A DNA stretch of 64,000 bases, from assembly GCA_947652735.1 (NCBI GenBank), contig CANTEG010000011.1, positions 26,036 through 90,035 of the forward strand. The letters run 5' to 3'. Of the stretch, positions 26,950 through 37,707 are shown piece after piece. Position 1 is the stretch's first letter. Each line of letters opens with the position of its first letter. This stretch comes from an uncultured Lachnospiraceae bacterium (lineage in GTDB: Bacteria > Bacillota > Clostridia > Lachnospirales > Lachnospiraceae). Below the pieces are notes generated by a model, which did no database searches, was not told the origin of the DNA, and worked only from the letters and a program-made list of their open reading frames with translations. The translations under genes and the position numbers were made by a program.

Positions 26950-28914
26950 ATGAAAGGTATGATGAGGACTATCAGGGGGAAAATTACGTTACAGACAGCG
27001 TTATTTTTGATTTTGACAATTGTGATTTGTGAAGTTGTAAGTGTAAATTCATTAAGGACAAACATGACATCCCAGGCGGAAGACTTTGTTAAGGCAGAGG
27101 CGGACAGCAATGCCGATGTGATTAACGAGTGGCTGACGGAGCAGGGCAATATTGTACATACCTTGCGAAATGCCGTTGCATATATGGATAACAAGGATAC
27201 GGAATTTATTATGGATTATTTGGAGGTTAATTTAAAGGACAATCCATATGCACTTATGTATTATGTATGTTACGGCTATGACGGGGGCGTATTTCCTGCC
27301 GACCACTCAACGCTTGACCTTGATCCTACAACAAGGGGATGGTGGATACAGGCAATTGAGGAAGATGGGCTGATATATACAGCACCATATAAGGATTTTG
27401 CGAGCGGACAGATGATTGTAAGTATTGCGGAGCCGCTTATGATTGATGGCGAGCAGGCAGTTTTCCTGGCGGATATAACAATTGATACATTGACGGAGCT
27501 TGTGAATAATGTTGGAAGCAACGATGAAATACAGGGTTTTTTGCTGGATGCGGACGGAAATGTAATATCTCATCAAAATGAAGCATATCTCCCAAAAGAA
27601 GAAGGGAATACGGTTCTTTCGGATGTTTTGGGTGTGGATGTGACGAAGGAATCGGAAATCACTGATTATGACGGAGAGCGTAAGCTGATAAATACTGCAA
27701 AGGTTGATGCCACAGGATGGATCTTTGGAGTGATGGAGTTTAAAACGGTAATAACAAAACGTGTAATAAGAAATATTATATTTATCACGATTGCAGGTGT
27801 GGTTTTGCTTTGTGTCGTTGTTGCACTTCTTTATGGAACGGTAAAGAAAAGCTTTAAACCGATAGACGAACTCAAAGCATTTATCAGGGAAAAGGTAATC
27901 GGTGAAGAAAACTGTGTTGCACAAAAGGATGAGGTTGAGGAAATAAGATATCTGATTCAGGAGCTTGAAAATCAGTTCATCGGTATTATCAGGCAGACGA
28001 AGGGTGAGTCTTGTACCATTCATGCAAAAATGAAAAGTGCAAGTGAAAAGGTTGGTTCCATCAGCGGTAATATTATGAAAATAAGTGCTGCAATGCAGCA
28101 GACAGGTGCAAATGTAGATACACAGACGGAAAGTATAAAAAATATTGACGACACATGCACCCTTGCAGTAGAAGCAATAGACAGGTTTGAACGTGCGGTA
28201 AAGGATATGACAGTACGTTCCACAGAAGTTGTTGAGAGAGCAGATAAGCTTGTACCGGAGCTGATTAAGATAAAGGAAAATGCAATCAGGGTAGTCAATG
28301 ACAGCAGGGAAAGGCTCCAGTCTGCAATCGAGGGAACAAAGGTTATACAGGAAATTTCAGAGGTTTCGGCAGCCATTCAGGGAATCGCAGCACAGACAAA
28401 CCTTCTTGCACTGAACGCGTCGATTGAGGCGGCAAGAGCAGGTGAGGCAGGAAAGGGCTTTGCGGTTGTAGCGGAAGAAATCAAGATGTTAAGTGACAAT
28501 ACGGCGGAAGAAATCAGTAAGGTAAATGAACTTACGTCAAAGGTTGTCGAAAGTGTAAATGAGCTTTCGAAAGAGAGTGACGGTATTTTGGTGTTTATTG
28601 ATGGCACAATTCTGAAGGATTACGATAAATTTGAGGCTATGGCACAAAGCTATAGGCAGGATGCAGATTATTATGTGGGAATCAGCGATGAGGTTGGTGG
28701 AAGTGCAAGTGATTTGGGTGCTTTCACACAAAATATTAAGACTACATTGACGGATATCAGAATCGCACAGGATGATTTATCAAAGGCAATGGAACATGTA
28801 AATGAAAACCTACAGGATATCACGTATTCCAGTGAAAATATGTCGGAAGAAACAGAGGATGTTTTAAGCAGTATCGGCACGTTACAAAGAACGATGGACA
28901 ATTTCAGGGTTTAG
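26950..28914 (+). CDS. Methyl-accepting chemotaxis protein
   Basis: The 654-residue receptor has an N-terminal membrane segment (about 14-30), an extracellular dCache-type sensor (about 35-265; [11 protein letters not shown] and the [20 protein letters not shown] stretch), a second membrane segment (about 277-297) and a long cytoplasmic signalling part. A degenerate HAMP-like stretch follows the membrane. The conserved hairpin tip is present ([29 protein letters not shown]), with residues near 485-515. It should control CheA. No C-terminal CheR-binding pentapeptide is present. The ligand is unknown; the RGWW(I)QA motif is typical of small-molecule dCache sensors. Confidence 0.94.
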   Translation: MKGMMRTIRGKITLQTALFLILTIVICEVVSVNSLRTNMTSQAEDFVKAEADSNADVINEWLTEQGNIVHTLRNAVAYMDNKDTEFIMDYLEVNLKDNPYALMYYVCYGYDGGVFPADHSTLDLDPTTRGWWIQAIEEDGLIYTAPYKDFASGQMIVSIAEPLMIDGEQAVFLADITIDTLTELVNNVGSNDEIQGFLLDADGNVISHQNEAYLPKEEGNTVLSDVLGVDVTKESEITDYDGERKLINTAKVDATGWIFGVMEFKTVITKRVIRNIIFITIAGVVLLCVVVALLYGTVKKSFKPIDELKAFIREKVIGEENCVAQKDEVEEIRYLIQELENQFIGIIRQTKGESCTIHAKMKSASEKVGSISGNIMKISAAMQQTGANVDTQTESIKNIDDTCTLAVEAIDRFERAVKDMTVRSTEVVERADKLVPELIKIKENAIRVVNDSRERLQSAIEGTKVIQEISEVSAAIQGIAAQTNLLALNASIEAARAGEAGKGFAVVAEEIKMLSDNTAEEISKVNELTSKVVESVNELSKESDGILVFIDGTILKDYDKFEAMAQSYRQDADYYVGISDEVGGSASDLGAFTQNIKTTLTDIRIAQDDLSKAMEHVNENLQDITYSSENMSEETEDVLSSIGTLQRTMDNFRV

Positions 28915-28943
28915 TGTACGTAGACGATAATGAAATGAAGTGA

Positions 28944-29007
28944 AAGCATCCTATTGCGGTAACAGGAAATGTTTCGGAGGGAACATGATGAGTAATGTTT
29001 GATGCTT
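28944..29007 (+). ncRNA. Possible structured leader RNA upstream of the GH25/InlB-repeat gene
   Basis: AAGCATC (28944-28950) pairs with GATGCTT (29001-29007). Inside are two further short hairpins: CTATTGCGGTAACAG (28951-28965, with a mismatch) and ATGTT...AACAT (28969-28986). The layout is a three-way junction ending 13 bases before the ribosome site. It does not match the c-di-GMP-I consensus or any other riboswitch I know. Confidence 0.3.
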
Positions 29008-29026
29008 AAGGAAAAAGGGAGAAGGT

Positions 29027-32000
29027 ATGATTGGATTTAAAAGAGGAACCGCTGCTTTATTAACTTTATTTATTATGATGACTTCCTTTGGCATGGCAGA
29101 TATGGATATTTGCCATGCCATGTCTGTGGGGGAGGCTGATAAAGTTGCGACAGACAGTGATGCGGCAGTTTATGAAGAAGAAACAGAAAATACCACAGAG
29201 GAACATATTACAGAAGAAAATACTACAGACACAGAAGCTGTTATAGAAACGACTACAGAAGCAGTTAAAGGTGAGAACGAAAACCAGTCTGTTACAATTG
29301 ATAAAAATGAAATTGTCACAACAGATGTAAACGGGTCTGCTAATATTATATATTATGTTTTGTTTGATGGAAACGGTGCCACAGACGGCTCCATGACCAG
29401 ACAGGAGTTTACATATGGAAAGCGGACAAAGCTTCCCCCAAATAAATTTAATAAAAAAGGGTATACGTTTGCCGGATGGAATACAAAGGCGGACGGAAGC
29501 GGAAAAACTTATAAAAATAAAAGTATGGTAAAAAACCTTACAGCAAAGAACAAAGGAAAAGTTAAATTATATGCACAGTGGGAAGCAAATAAATTCCACG
29601 TGAAATTTAACGGAAACGGAAGCACAGACGGTTCCATGAAGAAGATGACGTTTACTTATGGAACGTACCAGAAGCTTACAGCAAATACATTTACGCGAAA
29701 GGGATATCGGTTTGTGGGTTGGAACACAAAGGCAGACGGTTCGGGAAAAGCGTATGCTGACGGCAAAAAGGTGAAAAATCTCTCCGCCCAAAATGGAGAA
29801 ACAAAAATACTATATGCCCAGTGGAAGAAAATAAAATATAAGATAACCTATGAGCTTGACGGTGGAACAAATAATAGTAAAAATCCGTCCTATTACTATA
29901 TTACAAGTAAGAGAATCATACTTGCCGCCCCTGTAAAAAAAGGATATACGTTTGAGGGCTGGTACAGGGATAAAAACCTTACCAAAAAGGTGACAAGGAT
30001 AAACAGTGGCAGCGAGGGAAAAAAGACGCTTTATGCAAAGTGGACGCCAAATAAGTATCGTGTAAAATTTGACGGAAACGGAAGTACAGACGGTTCCATG
30101 AAGAAACTGTCGTTCACTTATGGACAGTACAAAAAGCTTACTGAAAATGCTTTTACGAGAAAAGGCTATACATTTATAGGCTGGAACACAAAGGCAGACG
30201 GTTCGGGAAAAGCGTATGCTGACGGAAAGAACGTGAAAAATCTGTCTGCCCAAAATGGAGGAACAAAAATACTGTATGCCCAGTGGAAACGGATAAAATA
30301 CAAGATAACATATAACCTGGATGGTGGTGTAAACAACAGTAAGAATCCATCACATTATTATATTACGAGCAAGAAAATAAATCTTGCCGACCCGACAAAA
30401 AAGGGCTACACATTTAAGGGCTGGTACAGGGATAAGAAGCTGACGAAACAGGGAGCAAAAATAAACAGCGGCAGTACAGGCGTGAAAACGTTCTATGCAA
30501 AGTGGACGCCAAATAAATATTATGTGAAGTTTGATTTAAACGGCAGCAAGAGTACGGCAATGAAAAAGAAAACTTACACATATGACAAATATTACAAGCT
30601 TCCTGTGTGTTCTTATACAAGAAGAGGCTATACATTTGCAGGCTGGAATACAAAGGCAGATGGTTCGGGGAAGTCATATGATGACGGAGCCAAGGTGAAA
30701 AACCTTTATAGCACACACAAGGGAACAAGGGTGCTGTATGCCCAGTGGAAACCAATAAGGTATACGATTAAGTATGAGCTTAACGGTGGAAAAAATGCCA
30801 CGGGAGCTGCTGACCATTATTATACAAACAGAGCAGTTACACTTAAGACTCCGACAAGGAGCGGTTACACATTTGCTGGCTGGTATAAGGAATCCACATG
30901 GATAAACAAGGTGGAAAAGATAAGCACAGGACAGATAGGAAATAAGACATTTTACGCAAAGTGGACGCCAAAAAAATATACATATACCTTTAACGGCAAT
31001 GGAAACACAAGCGGCTCCATGAAAAACTATACTGCAAGTGTTGTAGGAACCACATATGATATTGCGAATGAAAATAAGTATTTAAAGGTGATTGATGTTT
31101 CTTCATGGCAGAAAAACATAAACTGGAATCAGGTTAAAAATCAGGTGGATGCAGTTATCTTACGGTGCGGCTACGGTATGGATTATACATATCAGGATGA
31201 TTACGAATTTGAGAGAAATGCTGCTGAATGTGAGAGACTTGGAATTCCATATGGTGTTTACTTATATTCTTATGCCACGGATGATAACAGGGCAAAGAGT
31301 GAGGCGGCACACATTTTAAGGCTTCTTAAGGGCAAGAAGGTTTCACTTCCCGTATACCTTGACTGTGAGGAAGGTAACACGGCAGGCTATGCGGCAAGGG
31401 CATGTGAGGTTATTGGAAACATTGTACAAAATGCAGGTTACATGTTCGGGGTGTATGCAAATACAACATGGTGGAATAACTATCTTCCAACGGTAACAGG
31501 ATATACCAGATGGGTTGCCCAATATTTCAGCATATGCCAGTATGGTGGAAAATATGATGCATGGCAGTATTCATCATCAGGCTCTGTTACAGGTATTGAT
31601 GGCAGGGTTGATATGAATGTAATGTACACAAATTTCCAGCAGGCTGATGTTGCAACGTATACACTTCCGAAAAATGAGTACGTGAAGAACGGATATACGT
31701 TTATGGGATGGAACACAAAGGCAGACGGAAGCGGAAAGACATATGCGGATGAGGCGAGCATCAAGTCATCTTCAAGGAAAAATGGGGAAATTACCCTGTA
31801 TGCCCAGTGGAAGCCTACCGTATATACGATTAGTTATGTTTTGAATGACGGAAAAAACAACACGGCAAATCCGTCAAAGTATACGATTGAGTCACAAAAC
31901 ATCACACTTGCTGCACCAAAAAAGACTGGCTATACGTTTGAGGGATGGTATCGGGATGAGGCATATAGGAAACCGACTGCGGGTATCAATGCAGGAAGCA

Positions 32001-32725
32001 CGGGTAATAGGACATTTTATGCCAAGTGGTCTGGAAATCCATATACCGTACGATTTGATGACAATGGAAGTACAAGCGGAAGTATGGCTGACCAGAGTTT
32101 TGTATATGGTAACAAAGCAAAGAATCTCAGAACTAACGCTTACAAACGTACAGGCTATGATTTTGCAGGCTGGAGCACAAAGGCAAACGGAGCTGGAACG
32201 GCGATTGCCAATAAGGGACTTGTTGGAGTGGGAGATAGTGCAACACAGCATCTTTCCAAAAAGGCAGGTGCCGTTGTGGTGCTTTATGCCCAGTGGAATG
32301 CACATGAGTATACCATAACCTATGAGTTGAACAGTGGTACGAACAACAAAAGAAATCCTGAAAGCTATAATGTGGAAACAAGCTTTAAAATTTACGCTCC
32401 GACAAGGGAGGGCTATGATTTTGCAGGCTGGTATACCGACAAAACGTTTGAGACAGAGTTTAATCCTGAGGCTTTGGCGGAAAAACCAAAGAATTTGAAG
32501 CTTTATGCCAAGTGGAATGTTACGTCTGAGCCTGTAAATGGCACAGTTGAAGATGATACAACTGCTGAAACAGGAACAGGTGAGATTTCAGCCACAGAAA
32601 ATACAACAGTTGAAAATCCAACCAATGAAAAAGCAGCGACTGAAAATGGAATCGCTCAAGACGGGGCGGAAGCTTATGTATCAACAGACTCTCAATCTGA
32701 AAAAAATGAGTCTTTTGATGAATAA
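29027..32725 (+). CDS. Secreted GH25 lysozyme nested in InlB B-type repeats
   Basis: The 1232-residue protein has a signal peptide (about 1-33), a Thr/Glu-rich linker, then eleven copies of the Listeria-Bacteroides (Flg_new) repeat with the core GYxFxGW. Two versions alternate: a longer one with WNTKADGSG and a shorter one with GWYRDK, each ending LYAQW or FYAKW. A full GH25 muramidase lies at about 684-872: VIDVSSWQ, ILRCGYG, the acidic pair in VYLDCEE, and WQYSSSG with VDMNVMY. It interrupts the eighth repeat, whose first strand (YTYTFNGNGNTSGSM) is before and whose GYTFMGW is after. The tail is acidic; no LPXTG or C-terminal anchor is seen. It probably cuts peptidoglycan outside the cell. 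Confidence 0.92.
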   Translation: MIGFKRGTAALLTLFIMMTSFGMADMDICHAMSVGEADKVATDSDAAVYEEETENTTEEHITEENTTDTEAVIETTTEAVKGENENQSVTIDKNEIVTTDVNGSANIIYYVLFDGNGATDGSMTRQEFTYGKRTKLPPNKFNKKGYTFAGWNTKADGSGKTYKNKSMVKNLTAKNKGKVKLYAQWEANKFHVKFNGNGSTDGSMKKMTFTYGTYQKLTANTFTRKGYRFVGWNTKADGSGKAYADGKKVKNLSAQNGETKILYAQWKKIKYKITYELDGGTNNSKNPSYYYITSKRIILAAPVKKGYTFEGWYRDKNLTKKVTRINSGSEGKKTLYAKWTPNKYRVKFDGNGSTDGSMKKLSFTYGQYKKLTENAFTRKGYTFIGWNTKADGSGKAYADGKNVKNLSAQNGGTKILYAQWKRIKYKITYNLDGGVNNSKNPSHYYITSKKINLADPTKKGYTFKGWYRDKKLTKQGAKINSGSTGVKTFYAKWTPNKYYVKFDLNGSKSTAMKKKTYTYDKYYKLPVCSYTRRGYTFAGWNTKADGSGKSYDDGAKVKNLYSTHKGTRVLYAQWKPIRYTIKYELNGGKNATGAADHYYTNRAVTLKTPTRSGYTFAGWYKESTWINKVEKISTGQIGNKTFYAKWTPKKYTYTFNGNGNTSGSMKNYTASVVGTTYDIANENKYLKVIDVSSWQKNINWNQVKNQVDAVILRCGYGMDYTYQDDYEFERNAAECERLGIPYGVYLYSYATDDNRAKSEAAHILRLLKGKKVSLPVYLDCEEGNTAGYAARACEVIGNIVQNAGYMFGVYANTTWWNNYLPTVTGYTRWVAQYFSICQYGGKYDAWQYSSSGSVTGIDGRVDMNVMYTNFQQADVATYTLPKNEYVKNGYTFMGWNTKADGSGKTYADEASIKSSSRKNGEITLYAQWKPTVYTISYVLNDGKNNTANPSKYTIESQNITLAAPKKTGYTFEGWYRDEAYRKPTAGINAGSTGNRTFYAKWSGNPYTVRFDDNGSTSGSMADQSFVYGNKAKNLRTNAYKRTGYDFAGWSTKANGAGTAIANKGLVGVGDSATQHLSKKAGAVVVLYAQWNAHEYTITYELNSGTNNKRNPESYNVETSFKIYAPTREGYDFAGWYTDKTFETEFNPEALAEKPKNLKLYAKWNVTSEPVNGTVEDDTTAETGTGEISATENTTVENPTNEKAATENGIAQDGAEAYVSTDSQSEKNESFDE

Positions 32726-32743
32726 TTGAGGAGACTTCTGAAT

Positions 32744-33640
32744 ATGCATATATATTGCAGAGATAATGATTTAATACTCGAGGCAGTAAATGATTTTGAT
32801 ATTGAAGATACGCTGGAATGTGGTCAGTGCTTTCATTTTACAAAGCTTGCCCCAAAGGAATATGAGCTTCTTGCATATGGAAAATATTTACATATAAGAC
32901 AATGTGGCGACAAAGAACTGTCAAAGCCGGGCAGCTTTATTTTGTATAACACGTCAATGGAAGATTATAATTTGGTATGGAAACGCTATTTTGATATGGA
33001 TACCGATTATGGTGCCATTAAAGAAAACATAATAAATGCTGACGGACGGCTGAAAGATGTGATTGAAAACCACAGGGGAATCAGAATTTTAAATCAGGAT
33101 TTTTTTGAAACGCTGATATCCTTTATTATTTCCCAAAATAAGCAGATACCTCATATCAAGCAGATTGTTCATATGCTGTCTGAAAAATATGGTGAAGAAA
33201 TTGTACTTGGCAGCGGAAGAAAAGTATACACATTTCCAACTGTGGAACGGTTATATCAGGTCAGCGATGAGGAACTTCGGGAATGTAAAGTAGGCTTTCG
33301 GGCACCCTACATTAGACAAGCTGTGGATAAGGTGTATCATGGTGAGATAAAAGGAGAAACGCTGAAAGTATTAAGCTTTCAGGGGGCAAAACAGTCTCTT
33401 ATGTCAATCAAGGGTGTTGGTGAGAAAGTAGCAAATTGCGTCCTTTTGTTTGGTCTTAGATTTACGGAAGCATTTCCTGTTGATGTGTGGATGAAAAGAA
33501 TTATGGAGGAACTATATTTTCATCAGGATACAAAGAAGGATGCAATAGAAAAATTTGCATGTGAGCTTTACGGAACTAATGCAGGTTATGCCCAGCAATA
33601 CTTATTTGCTTATGGACGGGAAATGGGATTAGGAAAATAA
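32744..33640 (+). CDS. 8-oxoguanine DNA glycosylase (OGG1-like)
   Basis: The 298-residue protein is a HhH-GPD glycosylase/lyase that should remove 8-oxoguanine from DNA. The N-terminal OGG domain contains DTLECGQCFHF. The helix-hairpin-helix reads SIKGVGEKVANCVLLFG, where the Lys of GEK aligns with the catalytic Lys249 of human OGG1. FPVDVWMKRIM carries the conserved Asp. FISQNKQ is the helix that touches the opposite base. The ATG at 32744 follows GAGGAGA by ten bases; a TTG at 32726 is upstream of that site. Confidence 0.92.
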   Translation: MHIYCRDNDLILEAVNDFDIEDTLECGQCFHFTKLAPKEYELLAYGKYLHIRQCGDKELSKPGSFILYNTSMEDYNLVWKRYFDMDTDYGAIKENIINADGRLKDVIENHRGIRILNQDFFETLISFIISQNKQIPHIKQIVHMLSEKYGEEIVLGSGRKVYTFPTVERLYQVSDEELRECKVGFRAPYIRQAVDKVYHGEIKGETLKVLSFQGAKQSLMSIKGVGEKVANCVLLFGLRFTEAFPVDVWMKRIMEELYFHQDTKKDAIEKFACELYGTNAGYAQQYLFAYGREMGLGK

Positions 33641-33675
33641 AATTGTGTCCAATTTGTAAAATTTGAAATTAGGGG

Positions 33676-33703
33676 TTGATTTTTTCCATAAATGGATTAA
33701 AAT
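33676..33703 (+). promoter_or_regulatory. groESL promoter
   Basis: TTGATT (33676-33681), 16 bases, TAAAAT (33698-33703). The start point would fall just before or within the CIRCE operator. Confidence 0.6.
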
Positions 33704-33713
33704 AGTATTTATG

Positions 33714-33740
33714 TTAGCACTCAAAAGAAGTGAGTGCTAA
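33714..33740 (+). promoter_or_regulatory. CIRCE operator of groESL
   Basis: A perfect TTAGCACTC-N9-GAGTGCTAA inverted repeat. HrcA, encoded at 53424-54467, should bind here and repress groES-groEL until heat shock. Confidence 0.97.
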
Positions 33741-33772
33741 AAGTAGAAAATGATTTTTAGGAGGAATTTAGG

Positions 33773-34057
33773 ATGAAGTTATTACCGTTGGGAGACAGAG
33801 TTGTATTAAAGCAGTCAGCCGCAGAGGAAACTACAAAGTCAGGTATTGTACTTCCATCACAGGCAAAGGAAAAGCCACAGTATGCTGAGGTTGTTGAAGT
33901 AGGACCGGGAGCAGTCGTTGATGGCGAGAAGATTCCTATGGAGGTTAAGGTTGGCGATAAGGTTATATATTCAAGATATGCTGGTTCAGAGGTTAAGCTC
34001 GGTGAGGATGAGTATATAATCGTGAAGCAGTCAGATATTCTCGCAATCGTTGAGTAG
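33773..34057 (+). CDS. groES: Co-chaperonin GroES
   Basis: The 94-residue protein caps the GroEL cavity. It starts MKLLPLGDRVVLK and contains the mobile loop around ETTKSGIVLPSQAKEKP and the VKVGDKVIYSRYAG strand, all standard. A strong AGGAGG lies upstream. It is followed by groEL after 59 bases with no terminator. Confidence 0.97.
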   Translation: MKLLPLGDRVVLKQSAAEETTKSGIVLPSQAKEKPQYAEVVEVGPGAVVDGEKIPMEVKVGDKVIYSRYAGSEVKLGEDEYIIVKQSDILAIVE

Positions 34058-34095
34058 TCTGGCAAAAGGATATAATACGGAACCGTAAATTATAA

Positions 34096-35748
<1,653 letters not shown>

Positions 35749-35795
35749 AATCCGACATAGCCCAAGTAATATAAAATGCCTTTACGAATTAAATG

Positions 35796-35833
35796 CTCCA
35801 CGTCAACTTTCGGTTGATGTGGAGTGTTTTTTT
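35796..35833 (+). terminator. Terminator of groESL
   Basis: Stem CTCCACGTCAAC with GTTGATGTGGAG (one G-T pair), loop TTTCG, then GTTTTTTTG... as the T-run. Confidence 0.93.
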
Positions 35834-35878
35834 GATTATAATAAATACCATAATAAAAATTATGGTTGGAGTGAAAAA

Positions 35879-36598
35879 ATGTATAGATACGAGAAGAAAA
35901 TTTTATATTCAGATATAGATGAGAACTCAAAGATGTCCATAGAGGGAATCATGAATTCCATGCAGGATTGCATCAACATAAACTCAGAGTCTATCGGCAA
36001 GGGTGTGGATTATATGCACAAAACGAAACGGGCATGGTTTGCAATCGGCTGGAACATATATATAGACAGATATCCCGCACTTTTTGAAAATATTGTTGTC
36101 AAGACATGGCCATACGGATTTACACCGTCGATGGGATATCGAAATGTTGTCATAACTGACAGTGAGGGAACTGATATTGTGTATGCCGACTCCGTATGGA
36201 GCCTTGTTGATACTGTATCGGGCAGACCGATTCGGATTGAGGAGGCTGATACTGAGGGCTATGTTCTTGAGGAACGGTATCAGATGGACGAGCTTAGCAG
36301 AAAAATTAAGCTGCCACGGGAATTTGAGGATATGGAAATACTAAAAGTGAGACGGTCACATATTGATTTCAATGGTCATATGGGAAATGCAAAGTACATT
36401 CAGCTTGCAAATGAATATGTACCTGAAAATGCTGTTGTAAAGGGGATTAGGGTTGAGTACAAAAGCCAATCCAAATATGGGGAAAGTCTTCTTTTGTCAA
36501 CGGCGTGTGAGGAAGTTGATGCAGGTCAAAGGTTTATCGTTAAGATAACGGGACAGGAGAAACAGGATATAAAATCTGTGGTGGAGTTTAAATTATGA
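35879..36598 (+). CDS. Acyl-ACP thioesterase
   Basis: The 239-residue protein has two hotdog domains. The first contains RAWFAIGWNIYIDRYP and WPYGFTPSMGYRNVV. The second has HIDFNGHMGNAKYIQLANEYVP, matching the D/N/H catalytic pattern of bacterial acyl-ACP thioesterases (FAT family). It should release free fatty acids from acyl-ACP. The ATG at 35879 is after the groESL terminator; upstream in-frame codons read through it and are rejected. It overlaps the next gene by four bases (ATGA). Confidence 0.88.
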   Translation: MYRYEKKILYSDIDENSKMSIEGIMNSMQDCININSESIGKGVDYMHKTKRAWFAIGWNIYIDRYPALFENIVVKTWPYGFTPSMGYRNVVITDSEGTDIVYADSVWSLVDTVSGRPIRIEEADTEGYVLEERYQMDELSRKIKLPREFEDMEILKVRRSHIDFNGHMGNAKYIQLANEYVPENAVVKGIRVEYKSQSKYGESLLLSTACEEVDAGQRFIVKITGQEKQDIKSVVEFKL

Positions 36599-37707
36599 AA
36601 CTAATTCATTGTGCTGATTTACATTTGGATTCAAAGTTGAATGCCAATCTTGAGGGGCAAAAGAAGCGTGAGAGAAAGGCGGAGCTGTTAAATACATTTT
36701 CGCGAATGGTTGACTATGCGGTGGAGCATAATGTGGATGCTATCATTATCGCAGGGGATTTGTTTGATACTGCAACGATATCCGTCACCGCACAAAATAC
36801 TGTTAAGGCAGCCATAGTAAGTCACCCCTCAATCGATTTTTACTATCTTAAGGGAAACCATGATGCTGACGGATTTTTGGAGCACCTTGAAATGATACCT
36901 GGGAATTTAAAATTGTTTGGCGATATGTGGACAGAATATACGCTTAGTGAACATGTATCGCTGAGCGGTGTGGAGCTTTCCAGGGATAACGCAGGTCTTA
37001 TTTATGGTTCCCTTGTGCTTGATAACGACAAGGTAAATATTGTTGTATTACATGGACAGGAACATGCGTATCAGGCGAAAGGCAAAGAAGTAACCATAAG
37101 TATCTCTGACCTTAAAAATAAAGGAATTGATTATCTGGCACTGGGTCATGTACATTCTTACAAGCAGGAGAAGCTGGACAGGAGAGGTGTGTATTGCTAT
37201 TGTGGCTGTCTTGAGGGCAGAGGCTTTGATGAGTGTGGAGAGCACGGTTTTGTTCTCCTTACGGTTGATGAGGAAAAGCGGAGTGTATCAACGGAATTTG
37301 TTCCTTTTGCAAAACGGCTGCTTCATACATTGGAAATTGATATCACGGGCTGTTTGGAAACAGCGGACATATCGGAACGGATAAGGAATGTTTTGGATGA
37401 GGATGCAATACCTGCAAAGGATTTGGTGAAGTTGGTTTTGACAGGCAGCGTTGATGTGGAATGTGAAAAGGATATAGGTGTATTGCTTAAAAGGTTTGAA
37501 GATGAATTTTATTTCCTAAAGATATATGATGAAACAAAGCTTGCAATTGATTTTAATGCATTCCAGTATGATGAATCCCTTAAGGGTGAGTTTGTAAGAA
37601 GTGTGATGAATGATGAGGGACTTTCTTTGGACATGAAGACGGAGATTATACGGTGTGGCATATTTGCACTTGCCGGAGAGGAGATAGGGGAAAGTGAAAA
37701 TTATTAA
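36595..37707 (+). CDS. SbcD/Mre11-like DNA repair exonuclease (YhaO-like)
   Basis: The 370-residue calcineurin-type phosphoesterase has the metal motifs CADLHLDSK, AGDLFDT, LKGNHDADG, VLHGQ and LGHVHSYK. The pattern is that of Mre11/SbcD nucleases, and its pairing with the next gene fits the Bacillus yhaO-yhaN pair. It starts on an ATGA overlap with the thioesterase and overlaps its downstream partner by 14 bases. It should process DNA ends with that ATPase. Confidence 0.9.
   Translation: MKLIHCADLHLDSKLNANLEGQKKRERKAELLNTFSRMVDYAVEHNVDAIIIAGDLFDTATISVTAQNTVKAAIVSHPSIDFYYLKGNHDADGFLEHLEMIPGNLKLFGDMWTEYTLSEHVSLSGVELSRDNAGLIYGSLVLDNDKVNIVVLHGQEHAYQAKGKEVTISISDLKNKGIDYLALGHVHSYKQEKLDRRGVYCYCGCLEGRGFDECGEHGFVLLTVDEEKRSVSTEFVPFAKRLLHTLEIDITGCLETADISERIRNVLDEDAIPAKDLVKLVLTGSVDVECEKDIGVLLKRFEDEFYFLKIYDETKLAIDFNAFQYDESLKGEFVRSVMNDEGLSLDMKTEIIRCGIFALAGEEIGESENY

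Noticed and set aside
27307-28023. A 238-residue minus-strand ORF opposite the chemoreceptor
   Set aside because: Its composition is unlike coding sequence here, and the plus strand has full chemoreceptor motifs.
28915-29026. c-di-GMP (GEMM) riboswitch
   Set aside because: The gap forms a junction-like fold, but the conserved GEMM blocks are absent.
29350-32520. DNA-level tandem repeat or satellite inside the large surface-protein gene
   Set aside because: The repetition is explained by protein repeats of the InlB type; the DNA has diverged between copies.
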